DNA from: Chimonanthus salicifolius | Taxonomy: Eukaryota > Streptophyta > Magnoliopsida > Laurales > Calycanthaceae | Reading direction: 5' to 3' | NCBI GenBank assembly: GCA_013350335.1 | Contig: CM023541.1 | Location: 34,464,739-34,528,738 of the forward strand | Length of the DNA stretch: 64,000 nt | Part shown: positions 21,801-29,590 of the stretch, piece by piece | Position numbering within the stretch: position 1 is the first letter of the stretch | How the letters are laid out: every line of letters begins with the position of its first letter | Program-made: the position numbers and the translations under genes | Notes under the pieces: generated by a model | What the model was told of the DNA's origin: nothing | Seen by the model: only the letters and a program-made list of their open reading frames with translations | Database searches by the model: none

Positions 21801-24564
21801 AGGACGGCAATTTTTTTTTTCTTCTGAGAGGTAAGAGTAACTTGTGCATCATGACTTTCGCACATGCTAGTTTAGTTTTCCTATGCTGTTGAAGCTTTAT
21901 TGTTGGACTGCAGTACCCCATATGATTGACTCTGAATCTTCACAATAAAGGCTTCAATTTTTCTAGTATGTGCATAAAGTGTGAAGAGGGAACTGTTTTT
22001 TCATTTTCATTTTTTTTTTAAATCTTTTGAGAGGTTAGAATAACTGGTGAATCATGTTTCTGTCACACGCTAGTTTAGTTTATAAATGCTGTATGGAAGG
22101 CCTTAATCATTCCTTTGGCTTGTTCTGGGTGTTTCGAGGATTTCTCCAAGAGAACTTTCGAAGACTGGATTGCCATTCTTTTGGCAAAAGGGAAGGTTCT
22201 TTGAGTTCTTCACCGATGCCAACACATGTACATTTGAGCATTCATGGAATCCTATTTGAGTGGTCACGAAGAGCATCAAGTATGATTTTATGGGCCTCTG
22301 CAGCCAAAAACATTAAGATATATGACCATTCAAATGAGGAAATTTAGCCACCTTTTGATTTTGTTACATGCCTTGAAATCATTTGTCTGATATTCCATCA
22401 TTTATTTTTAGTAGTGATTGAGGCACTTTTTAATAAGAGTCACCCTTTTAAAAATAAGTACAAAGAGTGTCACCTTTATCAAAAATAAGAGTACCTCAAT
22501 TGCGGACCTTATTTTTCATATGATTTCTTCAACGAAGTGTCAATAACAGTTAAAAAATATTAATGAACGGAGCTAAGGCAAACATCATAATAATGCTTAC
22601 CCAGCCCCAAGAAGAAATGCACCGAGGACTAGCTTGGGCACTTGCTTCTTTGCAGTAGCAACCAACCCCTGGAAAACTGAGGCCGGTGTAAACTCTGCCC
22701 CATCTACCTCAAAAGAAAAGAAGGATGCAGAAAAGAACCGAGAAGATTTTTTCAACAATGTTTTGGGTGCATTCAGAGGTGAACCATCTTTGGTCAAATC
22801 CTTCTTCTGTATTTCCTGTTTCTTTGCCAGAAAAGCAGTCTTTGACTTCTCTGATTCACCCTCACCAGCTATTTTATGAGAATCCATATTTAATTTCCCA
22901 TTTTCCTGTTCACGATGCAATTCATGCAATGGTGTTAACTCATCAGTGTCTAACTCAATTGCATCCAATGTATGTTCCAGTAAAACTTCACTGCTGGACA
23001 ACCCATCCCCTACCAATCGCTCTTCATTTCTTTGAACACTGGCTTCAGCCACAACTCCATCATCAACCTTCTCCTCATCACCAGACTCATCACTCAATGC
23101 CTGTGCCTGGGAAGCTGGTATTTGAGTGAGAGCCGATGTATCTGAAGTCTCGACATTAGAGATCAACTTCTCTGCTTTCTGCAATGCAATCTCTGCATCA
23201 TTTACACGCTGTGTTACTTCAAGCTCAAAAGCGACAGCCTGCTCTGCCAGAAGCATTATATTCGCCACATCTTCCTCTGCCTTCAGAGCGTTTGACTCTG
23301 CCTCCTTAGCCACCTCACTTAACCTGTCCACTTCTTTCTGTAGCTCCGCTTTTCTGACCTGTCAGCATAGTATTTAAAATCTTATGAATTACAATTAGAA
23401 TCCTAGGATTCATAAGAATTTTATTTGTCATTAATATTGGTTAAGTGAATGCACGATATGCATGGATTGTGAAAACTTATTTTCTCACTTTTTTACAAGT
23501 TTTTTAAAAAATCCTCTTTCGAAGAAATCATAAAAAAAAAAAATTGAAAGATAAGAAATCATAAAACAATTATGGACCCACGGTACAATTTATGATTTGA
23601 TACAGTTTGATTCACAAAGCAATTTAAGATACGATTTCAGTTTTCAGAACATTGCCTGTAAACGTCTGAGCTCCGCCTCACAAGTAGAGAGTGTAGCCCT
23701 GCAGTCCTGAATCTCGTCCTGTGCATTCAAAAGTGCCTCTTCCTCCTCTCTCAGCGAACCCGAATGCTGTAGTGATCTCCCATCATCTAAATCTCCTTGT
23801 AAAGAACTTTCGGGAGAGACCACCTCTTCTTTTGCAGAATCCAAAGCCTTCACAGCCAGCTGCAGCCTTGCTTCAGCCACCGAGAGGGCCATAGTGGCTT
23901 TCTGAACGGCTTCCTTTGCAGCTGTCTCTTCGCCGATAATCACCTCAATTGCTGCGCCAGTGGAGGCAACATCGTTCCAAGCATTGGCTGCATCATCTTT
24001 CAGTGCAATTGCAGATTCAGAGATCTTCTGTGCCTTCTCTTCGAACATCATGCTGTTCAGGTGCGCCACTTCCAATTCTTTCAGCACCTTCTGAAGCAGT
24101 TCCCGCAAATCCTCTAACCGAGGATCATCACTGCTGCTGCTGGCTGTGGTGCCGGTTTCGTCCTCTCCTCCTGAACTACTTGACTCCTCCACATTGGGAA
24201 GAGGTCCAGGCTCTGACCCCTCAATCGAGTAGCTCTCAATTTCCTCTGAAGGGCTCTCAGCGACTTCAAATTTACTGCCATTGCCATCAACATAAGCCAG
24301 AGAATCACTTCCCAGGCATTTCAGCGGTATAAATGCCCTTGACGTTGAAAGAAATTTACCATAATTGCCACTAAATACAGTATGACCTTTCATAGGCATC
24401 ATATTCATCTTCAAATCCTTTGCCATTTTCTTGGACTGAGATGTTTGACCTACTTTACAAAATATCGTCGATTCTCTGATAAAACTACAATAATGCCGAC
24501 GGCGTCCGAACCTGAAATTCGAACCAGATGCTCTACAACTCGGAAGGGTGGAGGCGAAATCCAT
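835..24564 (-). CDS. KEA1/KEA2: Chloroplast K+ efflux antiporter (KEA1/KEA2 type), 5' and central part, 16 exons
   Basis: A potassium/proton antiporter of the CPA2 family, known to sit in the inner chloroplast envelope and to regulate stromal K+ and pH. Exons (minus strand, in order): 23656-24564, 22601-23358, 18310-18481, 18018-18108, 16489-16625, 16300-16359, 16081-16200, 12163-12231, 11326-11391, 8886-8975, 8198-8302, 7961-8089, 7172-7381, 3602-3751, 1003-1056, 835-893. They join in one frame for 1,059 codons plus two bases. Residues 1-60 are a Ser/Arg-rich transit peptide. Residues about 140-350 are the Ala/Glu-rich coiled-coil domain peculiar to KEA1-3. Residues about 540-1010 are the membrane exchanger, with [13 protein letters not shown], the FQDLAV Gln-Asp pair and [18 protein letters not shown]. 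The KTN Rossmann domain starts at GFGRVGQ (exon 15). The family is about 1,170-1,190 residues long, so the C-terminus lies left of the window. Whether it is orthologous to KEA1 or KEA2 cannot be decided. Confidence 0.95.
1003..1056 (-). CDS. KEA1/KEA2: KEA exon 15: start of KTN nucleotide-binding domain
   Basis: Eighteen codons, [25 protein letters not shown] is the glycine-rich Rossmann motif of the KTN/TrkA-N domain. The acceptor is gtatctag and the donor is gtgcgt. Confidence 0.95.
1417..1799 (+). mobile_element. LTR with adjacent primer-binding-like site, in a KEA intron
   Basis: Starts TGATGTAGGACACG and ends CCGCATCA, giving the inverted ends TGATG/CATCA. A TATA-like TTATAAATA lies near 1645. 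Directly after it, from 1801, TTGGTTTAGAGCC resembles the initiator-Met primer-binding site TGGTATCAGAGC. The same LTR-CATCA-ATTGG...AGAGCC layout occurs in the gypsy element at 56841. A matching second LTR was not found, so this is a truncated LTR element. Confidence 0.7.
2215..3279 (+). mobile_element. Ty1/copia 3' end: RT tail, RNase H and 3' LTR, decayed
   Basis: Reverse transcriptase and RNase H of the Ty1/copia class, broken by several frameshifts. [20 protein letters not shown] (2254 on) and [18 protein letters not shown] (2380 on) are the classic copia RT tail. [18 protein letters not shown] (2565 on) and the [10 protein letters not shown] motif (2694 on) are RNase H. The reading ends FIDIFTPA and stop at about 3043, followed by the polypurine tract TGAGGGGGAG (3041-3050). 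The likely 3' LTR is 3051 (TGTAATG) to about 3279 (CTACA). The 5' part is missing. It lies in antisense to the host gene. Confidence 0.85.
3602..3751 (-). CDS. KEA1/KEA2: KEA exon 14: last transmembrane helices
   Basis: Fifty codons, [20 protein letters not shown] to RSLLPVESE. It ends the membrane domain just before the KTN domain. The donor is gtaaag. The intron that follows (1057-3601) carries an LTR and a copia fragment. Confidence 0.95.
4028..4375 (+). mobile_element. L1-type LINE 3' tail with poly-A
   Basis: Codes the end of a LINE RNase H domain ([13 protein letters not shown], then [12 protein letters not shown] and a stop near 4220), a 3' UTR with TTAATAAAA and an A-run at about 4366-4376. 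It is truncated at the 5' end and is a relative of the longer elements at 4620 and 13575. Confidence 0.7.
4620..6722 (-). mobile_element. L1-type LINE, 5'-truncated, decayed RT to RNase H
   Basis: In minus-strand order: the RT tail with [20 protein letters not shown] (6719 down) and [12 protein letters not shown]; then [19 protein letters not shown] and [20 protein letters not shown] (6473 down); a zinc-finger RVT module with [19 protein letters not shown] (5640-5560); and an RNase H end with [20 protein letters not shown] (about 5000). Frameshifts and stops make it inactive. It lies in the sense direction within a KEA intron. Confidence 0.85.
7172..7381 (-). CDS. KEA1/KEA2: KEA exon 13
   Basis: Seventy codons from [10 protein letters not shown] to [11 protein letters not shown], with the strongly conserved [17 protein letters not shown]. 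The intron that follows (3752-7171) holds a sense LINE tail and an antisense LINE body. Confidence 0.95.
7961..8089 (-). CDS. KEA1/KEA2: KEA exon 12
   Basis: Forty-three codons, [20 protein letters not shown] to LLGLFFMT. The acceptor is cttaacag and the donor is gtaagt. Confidence 0.95.
8198..8302 (-). CDS. KEA1/KEA2: KEA exon 11
   Basis: Thirty-five codons, [20 protein letters not shown] to GTSLLTAR. The acceptor is tttgcag and the donor is gtatac. Confidence 0.95.
8886..8975 (-). CDS. KEA1/KEA2: KEA exon 10
   Basis: Thirty codons, [20 protein letters not shown] to IIAGGRL. The acceptor is tattcag and the donor is gtaaat. The intron 5' of it (8976-11325) carries the LINE-derived tandem array. 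Confidence 0.95.
9519..11100 (-). repeat. Tandem array of about four units containing a LINE RT fragment
   Basis: A unit of about 459 bp starts at 9519 and recurs at 9978. A copy shortened to about 250 bp ends near 10225, and further copies start at about 10226 and 10656, fading after 11100. Each full unit contains the piece TCTTTCAACATTTACGATGA and ends GTTATAGATGTTCACAATAT plus an AT-rich spacer. On the minus strand it codes LINE RT sequence; the best copy (10595-10858) reads [16 protein letters not shown], then [18 protein letters not shown]. It lies wholly in the intron between KEA exons 9 and 10. Confidence 0.85.
11326..11391 (-). CDS. KEA1/KEA2: KEA exon 9: ion-binding Asp
   Basis: Twenty-two codons beginning [18 protein letters not shown] and ending KGG. 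The initial Asp is the expected cation-binding residue of CPA2 exchangers. The acceptor is tggcag and the donor is gtacaa. Confidence 0.95.
12163..12231 (-). CDS. KEA1/KEA2: KEA exon 8
   Basis: Twenty-three codons, [20 protein letters not shown] then LFQ. The Gln of the ion-binding Gln-Asp pair is its last codon; the Asp is the first codon of exon 9. Confidence 0.95.
12650..13330 (-). mobile_element. RTE-type non-LTR retrotransposon 3' end, decayed
   Basis: Read on the minus strand through frameshifts, the order is [10 protein letters not shown] (about 13255), [16 protein letters not shown] (about 13150), a block equivalent to the AVRPAMLYGTECW region, and [20 protein letters not shown] (about 12920). 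These match the C-terminal part of plant RTE-clade reverse transcriptases in order and spacing. No intact frame remains. Confidence 0.7.
13575..15731 (+). mobile_element. L1-type LINE, 5'-truncated, decayed RT to 3' UTR
   Basis: In order: the RT tail with [13 protein letters not shown] (13862 on) and [37 protein letters not shown] (14230 on); a zinc-finger RVT module with [19 protein letters not shown] (14704 on) and [15 protein letters not shown]; and RNase H with [15 protein letters not shown] (15140 on) and [15 protein letters not shown]. The 3' UTR ends TTGTTATCGCTCAAAA, the sense counterpart of the TTGAGCGGTAACCAAG end of the short insertion at 49576, so they share a family. It is antisense to the host gene and inactivated by stops. 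Confidence 0.87.
16081..16200 (-). CDS. KEA1/KEA2: KEA exon 7
   Basis: Forty codons, [18 protein letters not shown] to [12 protein letters not shown]. The LSSTAVVLQ motif is typical of CPA2 exchangers. The intron that follows (12232-16080) holds an RTE fragment and a long LINE fragment. Confidence 0.95.
16300..16359 (-). CDS. KEA1/KEA2: KEA exon 6
   Basis: A 20-codon exon coding [20 protein letters not shown], identical in length and nearly in sequence to the Arabidopsis KEA block as I recall it. The donor is gtgata. Confidence 0.94.
16489..16625 (-). CDS. KEA1/KEA2: KEA exon 5: core transmembrane helices
   Basis: Codes [19 protein letters not shown] through [11 protein letters not shown], the most conserved CPA2 signature of the family. 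The acceptor is ttcttcag and the donor is gttggt. Confidence 0.95.
18018..18108 (-). CDS. KEA1/KEA2: KEA exon 4: first exchanger transmembrane helix
   Basis: Codes [15 protein letters not shown] and the hydrophobic helix that follows, ending FQKIPG plus one base. The acceptor is tgtgtag and the donor is gtaatt. Confidence 0.94.
18310..18481 (-). CDS. KEA1/KEA2: KEA exon 3
   Basis: Codes residues 557-613, including [15 protein letters not shown], the conserved basic linker before the exchanger domain. It completes the split Gly codon from exon 2. The acceptor is ttctcag and the donor is gtagta. Confidence 0.93.
18952..18963. repeat. Left target-site duplication of the LINE at 18964
   Basis: GTTCGAAAGCCA, repeated exactly at 20744-20755. 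Confidence 0.85.
18964..20743 (+). mobile_element. Internally deleted L1-type LINE with 12-bp target duplication
   Basis: Flanked by GTTCGAAAGCCA at 18952-18963 and again at 20744-20755, directly after an A-run (20732-20743). The 5' part codes an ORF1 RRM-like region: VVTIFVE (about 19105), then a [17 protein letters not shown] run near 19190-19230. The 3' part codes a zinc-finger RVT module ([20 protein letters not shown], 19770 on; [18 protein letters not shown]) and an RNase H start ([11 protein letters not shown], 20196 on). The RT domain between them is missing. A run of 27 C lies at 20345-20371. Confidence 0.85.
20345..20371. repeat. Homopolymer run of 27 C
   Basis: Uninterrupted poly-C within the RNase H region of the LINE, at the position where relatives code Arg-Pro-Pro-Trp. 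Confidence 0.95.
20744..20755. repeat. Right target-site duplication of the LINE at 18964
   Basis: GTTCGAAAGCCA, the exact copy of 18952-18963, placed straight after the poly-A tail. Confidence 0.85.
21033..21330 (-). mobile_element. Short LINE 3' tail, antisense
   Basis: Begins on the plus strand with a T-run (the poly-A tail) and TTGAGTAGTAACAAAGATAT, a close match to the LINE end TTGAGCGGTAACCAAGAAAT at 49584. GGTCTAAAAG, then GACC, follows, as in the 49576 copy. The 5' boundary is uncertain. Confidence 0.65.
21713..22085. repeat. Two-copy tandem duplication, about 188 bp per unit
   Basis: Unit 1 starts TGTTGGATTATAGTACCC at 21713. Unit 2 starts TGTTGGACTGCAGTACCC at 21901. Both run through AAAGGCTTCA and GTGTGAAGAG to GCTAGTTTAGTTT. 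It lies in the intron between KEA exons 2 and 3. Confidence 0.85.
22601..23358 (-). CDS. KEA1/KEA2: KEA exon 2: second coiled coil and linker
   Basis: Codes residues 304-555 plus two bases of a Gly codon. It includes [20 protein letters not shown], an acidic linker, the [14 protein letters not shown] block and the first hydrophobic stretch ending LLGAG. The acceptor is gctgacag and the donor is gtaagc. The 4.1 kb intron that follows (18482-22600) contains two LINE insertions. Confidence 0.94.
23656..24564 (-). CDS. KEA1/KEA2: KEA exon 1: transit peptide and first coiled coil
   Basis: Codes residues 1-303. The start is the ATG at 24564, which opens with MDFAS as in Arabidopsis KEA1/2; a purine-rich GAGAGGGAGAG lies just 5' of it. 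The exon carries the transit peptide, an acidic Ser-rich linker and the conserved block [20 protein letters not shown]. It ends at LRRLQ. The following intron (23359-23655) begins GC, not GT, and ends AG. Confidence 0.93.
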
Positions 24565-24840
24565 CTCTCCCTCTCAACTATTTCAACAAATTACAGTAAT
24601 GTCACTGGCTCTGCGATGAATCTAATAAGCTAAAATAAAGATGATGTGTTCTTCTCCTTTACTTTTACTGTTTCTTTTGCATATTAGATCACAGGCAAGT
24701 GACGGAGAACCCTAGAAATGGCGACAGAAAGGGAGGGAGAAGCTGAAGAGAAGAAATGAGAAGAGACGACATGAGTGGAAGGTTGCTTGTTATCGTGCGC
24801 AGGTGGGTTGGTGATTGGTGTGGTTTGGGACGCAACCAAA

Positions 24841-24846
24841 CACGTG
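24841..24846. promoter_or_regulatory. G-box core upstream of KEA
   Basis: CACGTG palindrome, 277 bp upstream of the KEA start codon. G-boxes bind bZIP and bHLH factors and are common in light-responsive promoters. The role here is inferred from position only. Confidence 0.4.
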
Positions 24847-24899
24847 AGACATTTTCCTGTCGAAAACTTTAGCATGACGTCACTGAGTTATAGATTTTC

Positions 24900-26280
24900 C
24901 TGACTCGATTTTAGCCTTCTCACTTGACCCGCCTACGCAGCTCGCTTCTTACTCGCTTAATGGACTTCTTACCAGAAGGTCTACGGGTCTATCATCCTGT
25001 TCATGGGTAAAACTTGCATCGGATTTAATCAGATATGCATGATTCAACTAGAGAGATTAAATGGGTTAAATTTTAAATTTTTAAATTAGAGTCAGATTAA
25101 ATTAAAGAAAAAATCTAAATTAAATTAAGATTGAATCATATCTAATTTTTTAAAATCAAACTGATCGACTTATTCAAAAGAATTAATATAACAATCGAAT
25201 TTAGTCGATTCAACACTTAGGTCAAATTTGGTTAACAATTCAGATTACATTAGGTTGAACAATTTGAATCAGCAATTCAGATCGAGCCGGCTCAAGTTTA
25301 ATAATTTTTTTATATTAATTGAGTTGGATTTATTAACCTTTCCAAGTTTCATTTTTAATCATGTTATTAATTTCAATCCCTTTTTCATTCAATTGTCAAA
25401 ATTTAAATATATTTTTCATTTTTCACAATGACATATTAATCCACCATATTTAATTTTCTTAAAACTCATGTCTTTCCTTCTTCCTTAAATAATGAAAAAA
25501 TCTCATCTTTTCCATACATATTCCTCTTCTTCTCTTTCAAAAAGGTTGTCACCTCAAATTATCTCCCTCTTCTTGAGAATCAGCCCGTCGAGTCCTAATC
25601 TTGTTCTTTGTCCAAAAATTATGCTATCAAAGTATCAAATGCCTGTGCAGTGACAAATGTGTTGTGATTACAAGTTTACAACTATTATTTAATTTAAAAT
25701 TGGATTTGATAATTTAGAAAAGATCTAGTCCAATCTTATTATTTATTATATAACTATTTAAAATATAGAAAATTTAAATAAAAATAGAAGAAATGATTTT
25801 ATGATTAAATTTGATTAATTCCAACAATTTAACTTATACCTCTTTATGTTAGTATCTAAAAGCAGAATTTTTTTTGCAAAAATTTATAGAGTAAATAAAT
25901 AAATATCTACGAACAATATTTTTAAGGACCAAACTTCTTCAACATCTATTAAATGATTGAAAAAGTTTAATTAAATGTATAAATTTAACTCAAATTATAT
26001 TTTGTATTCATTTTTTTTATATTTTTTATGGGTATAGATTAAAGAGTATAATTTTATTTTATTATACCACTCAATTTATTGAAATAAGTGCAGCATTTTT
26101 TAAAAGCTATTTTTTTAAGCCACATTCGAAACATGTGTCCAAAGTAATCAAATATCTAACATTTTTACGAGTCAATCAAGTTCATAAATAGAAAGCTATT
26201 CACCAAGTACAATATATTCATGAAAGAGTAGCACCCACCAATGTTTTAAAAACTCACACATCTATTCAACTATCTAAACA
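24900..26280. other. AT-rich intergenic DNA
   Basis: Upstream of the KEA gene. No open frame, RNA gene or recognisable transposon was found. It is rich in short A/T runs. Confidence 0.6.
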
Positions 26281-26309
26281 GAAGGTTGGATTAAATAGGT
26301 TTATGTGAT

Positions 26310-26860
26310 AACCCGATCCTACTCCATCGTAATATTGTTAGCTTTAGGCCCTAATTGACCTGCACGGTTTTGTACATGGCCTGGCCCAAAATACCTTACA
26401 ATAGAGAGGGTTGCACCCTCTCTTATAACCTCTAGCTAGTTGGGCGATGTGGAACTCTTCCCACATGCCCAGCTCTCAGCTGGGTAGGGGTGTTACAATC
26501 CACCTCCTTAATACCAGAGCCGTTCCCGACTCTGTCACGTCACATTTGACAAGGATCCACATACACAGGCAGGCAAGTCAAACAAGTAAAGAGCCCCCAC
26601 AGTCCGATTGTTAAAAACCATGCTTGATACTACTTTTGACGACCTGACCCGACCTCATCGTGATATTGTTCATTTTGGGCCCTACAGGACCTGCACAGTT
26701 TTGCTCTGAGCCCAGTCCACATGGCCAAGCCCAAAAGGCCTCACAATGGGGAGGGTTGTCCCCTCTCTTATAAGTTATAACTCCCTCTATCCCCAGCTAG
26801 CTGGGCAATGTGGGACTCTTTTCACTTACAGTTTCAACTGGGTTCAACCGTAGTTAAACT
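26310..26860. repeat. Two diverged direct copies of a dispersed repeat
   Basis: Copies at about 26310-26520 and 26640-26860 share, in order, ATATTGTT, TTAGGCCCTA or TTGGGCCCTA, GACCTGCAC, CCTCTCTTATAA, AGCTAGTTGGGC or AGCTAGCTGGGC, and ATGTGG. This looks like the common plant repeat in which GGGCC is followed by ATGTGGGAC. The element class is not resolved. Confidence 0.55.
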
Positions 26861-26869
26861 CGATCACAC

Positions 26870-28246
26870 CGGTGTCATTAACATAAATATTATTAAATTA
26901 TTAATTAATATTTAATTGATGAGTTAAAATAAAATTTTAAACAAAAAATAAAGTTCTCTATCAAATATCAACTTCCATTGTTCAAATCAATAAAATAAAC
27001 ACATTTAAATAAAATTTATTTATTATATTTTGCATATAGACAAATTATGGTTTAACTTAATAAAATTAATGAGATGATAAATAAATTAAAATTATAACTA
27101 AGTCGTGAGAGCTCTTAAAATTATAATTGATATATTTTTCATCATTTATAGAATGACAAGTAGAAAAAATAAGTTCAATATCTCTTATTATAAAAACATC
27201 AACATTCTCATCAATTCTTTAATTTTTTAAATTCTAGAGAACATTCTCAATTAAGCATTCTTTATTTGAAATGGGCAGTTAAAATTAAACCATTTAAGCA
27301 TTCCATTTTATTGTATAAATCTAATGGTTATTTAAGTTAAATAAAAATGATCTTTAATAAATGAATAATTACTTCACTTGAGGGCTTCAAAAATATAGCA
27401 CAATATTTGGAATTATTTCTAAATATAAAAAAAATAGGAAATATATTTTGGCCTAAAGTTTTGAATTAATTTTTTTTTTTTATATTTCCTTAACTCATCT
27501 TTAGTGGCCAGTGGCCACTCGGTATTGTAAGTTCGAAACTCCCAGCAAGCAATCCCACGTTCGAGAGCAAGTGCATGTGCACGTTGGGAATAGGGTTCCA
27601 TGTGCATGCTCAACTTTGAGTGTGGGGACTATTGTTTAATTTGGGAAGGAAGAATGAAATCCTCATAGGCTCACACAAGTCGCGATCTTGAAAGTGAGAT
27701 TTGTGGGCTGGCCTTTCATGTCTGGCTCGTGATAATAAATAAATTATTTTAATACTTTTTTTCTCTCAATTTAATTATCGTTGAAAATGAACAAGATTAT
27801 ATGAAGTGCTAGTATTTTTTAGAGAGTTCTTTAAAAAATACAAATATTTTAAATAAAACAACTAAAATAAAACAGAGAGAGTACTAAATAGTTAAATAGA
27901 TTGTGACGATTAAGGTTGTCTTTGTTTTCATCTCTCTCTACTAAATACCACATTTTTTATTTATCTATGGTGGTGGTGACGAAAAAGAGGTGCACTTTGC
28001 TTTAAATCTTCAAATTGTTATATTTTATTACTGTAAAATTTACAATTTAATATTATTATTATAATTGTTTTGATAAGCCCATTTTCAGAACATGGGCCAC
28101 CAGCAAGGCGGAGAATACATTGTGAAAGGAACCAATACTAGTTTTGTCACACAAAGGTGTAGAATGGTACGGTGGTGGCTCATGCATAATGAGACTGAAC
28201 AATGGTTACTAGAAAATGGTCACGATCAGTTAGGAGGTTAGGGAAC
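26870..28246. other. AT-rich intergenic DNA
   Basis: No gene or clear repeat seen. It contains a less AT-rich patch at 27500-27720 with no coding sense. Confidence 0.55.
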
Positions 28247-28610
28247 TTTTTTTTTATTTATTAAGACATCTAAATCTTTTAGAGTATTCAATTAGTACTT
28301 GAAACATATGCAAGTCTTTCAACGTATACGTATACACACTAGGTAATTCTATGGCAGTACCGGTCTTAAAATCTCAAAGGTCCTAGGCACAGTGCATTGG
28401 TAGGGGCCCTAGACCCTAAGAGTTGTGCAAGTGAGGGCCCTACAACCCATGCGCATTGATGGCCTTAGGCGGCGGCCTAATTGGCCTAAAGCTAAGGCCG
28501 GCCCTGCTCTACGGAGAGTGGCCTCTTGAGGTGCATTAGAAATCCAACTTAGTACTCTCACTTCTTGAGGTGAGTTCTTAGTCATCACTCCAACCAATTT
28601 CGATTAAATT
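28247..28610 (-). mobile_element. tRNA-derived SINE, split by a MITE
   Basis: Read on the minus strand: a box-A-like TTGGAGTGATGACTAAGAA near 28600, a decayed box B (ACTAAGTTGGAT) near 28555, then at the left end a tail ending in poly-A (the T-run at 28247-28256 on the plus strand). The tail keeps TGCATATG, GTACTAATTGAATACTCTAA and GATTTAGATGTCTTA, matching in order the tail of the SINE at 43149. The MITE at 28355-28506 sits in its middle. Without it the SINE is about 204 bp. Confidence 0.7.
28355..28506. mobile_element. MITE, 152 bp, hAT-like 8-bp target duplication
   Basis: Terminal inverted repeats: left CAGTACCGGTCTTA, right (reverse complement) CAGGGCCGGCCTTA. Flanks TTCTATGG (28347-28354) and CTCTACGG (28507-28514) match at 6 of 8 bases, as expected for an aged 8-bp duplication. 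Not coding. Confidence 0.7.
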
Positions 28611-29508
28611 ACGATTGTCATTTGACCAATAGGAATGTGATCATCTAGCTCTACATATCGTGTTAATCAAATAGAATCTATCGAGAAACGTATCTATCTA
28701 TTCATTATGATACTACTATGTAGACAAAACATAAACATAATGACTCTAAATTATCCAAAGATGACAATAAATTATAATAATTTGCGACAAATCAATCTAC
28801 CTAAATAAATAAAATCGTAATATAATCCACATCTTGACATTAAAAAGAAATTGTGAATTGCTCACTTAACTGTAAAAATCAATTCACATTAATTGTTTGT
28901 TTAAAGTTCACTCAATTTTTTTTCATGCTTGAAGTTTCATTAAGAACTTTTTACAAAATTCAAACAAAAGCACAACAAGTAGAAATAAAAGTTCAACCAG
29001 AGTCAAATTGGTTCCTAGTATTGGGTGTTGCATTTTATATTGGAAAAAAAAAACATGAAATGGACATACATCTACCATAAATTTAGTGGAGAGAACACTA
29101 GAAAGATGAAAATGGTTCACATGATACTCTTAGATTTCAATTATGTAAAGCTTGTTTTGATGGTTAAAGACTGATAAATGTTTGTTAAAATTATAATATA
29201 TCTTTTCTTTTTTATATACTTTTATTGAATTTGAAAATTTCTAAAATTCATCTCAATTTTAACTGGCTACAATACCAATAATGTTGATGGACTTAATTGG
29301 GCTTATAATTATATGTAAAACTTAGTAATGTAAGATCATTTGAAATATTTGACTCCATTAATATAATTCGTCTAATTTGAGATTTTGATTGACTTAAATT
29401 CAAGCATACGCTGTAATCTTCGCTTCATTTCCAATTATAAGAACCTAAGAAGTAGGTGGGGATATTTAATTTTTAAATATTATTTTGTTTGATTAATAAG
29501 GCATGAAT

Positions 29509-29580
29509 GGGCGTTTGGTCTAGTGGTATGATTCTTGCTTTGGGTGCAAGAGGTCGCGAGTTCGATTCTCGCAACGCCCC
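29509..29580 (+). tRNA. tRNA-Pro (anticodon UGG)
   Basis: A 72-base cloverleaf: acceptor GGGCGTT pairs with AACGCCC, with C as discriminator. The anticodon stem CTTGC/GCAAG encloses the loop TTTGGGT (anticodon TGG). The T arm GCGAG-TTCGATT-CTCGC is perfect and contains the box B GGTTC-type core. No intron. A T-run from 29582 is a good Pol III terminator. It delivers proline in cytosolic translation. All stems are intact, so it is likely functional. Confidence 0.95.
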
Positions 29581-29581
29581 T

Positions 29582-29590
29582 ATTTTTTTT
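29582..29590 (+). terminator. Pol III terminator of tRNA-Pro
   Basis: TATTTTTTTT begins one base after the mature tRNA end; a T-run on the sense strand is the standard Pol III stop. Confidence 0.7.

Noticed and set aside
22634..24332. Several plus-strand frames of 80-134 codons
   Set aside because: Shadows of KEA exons 1 and 2; the minus-strand frame carries the family motifs.
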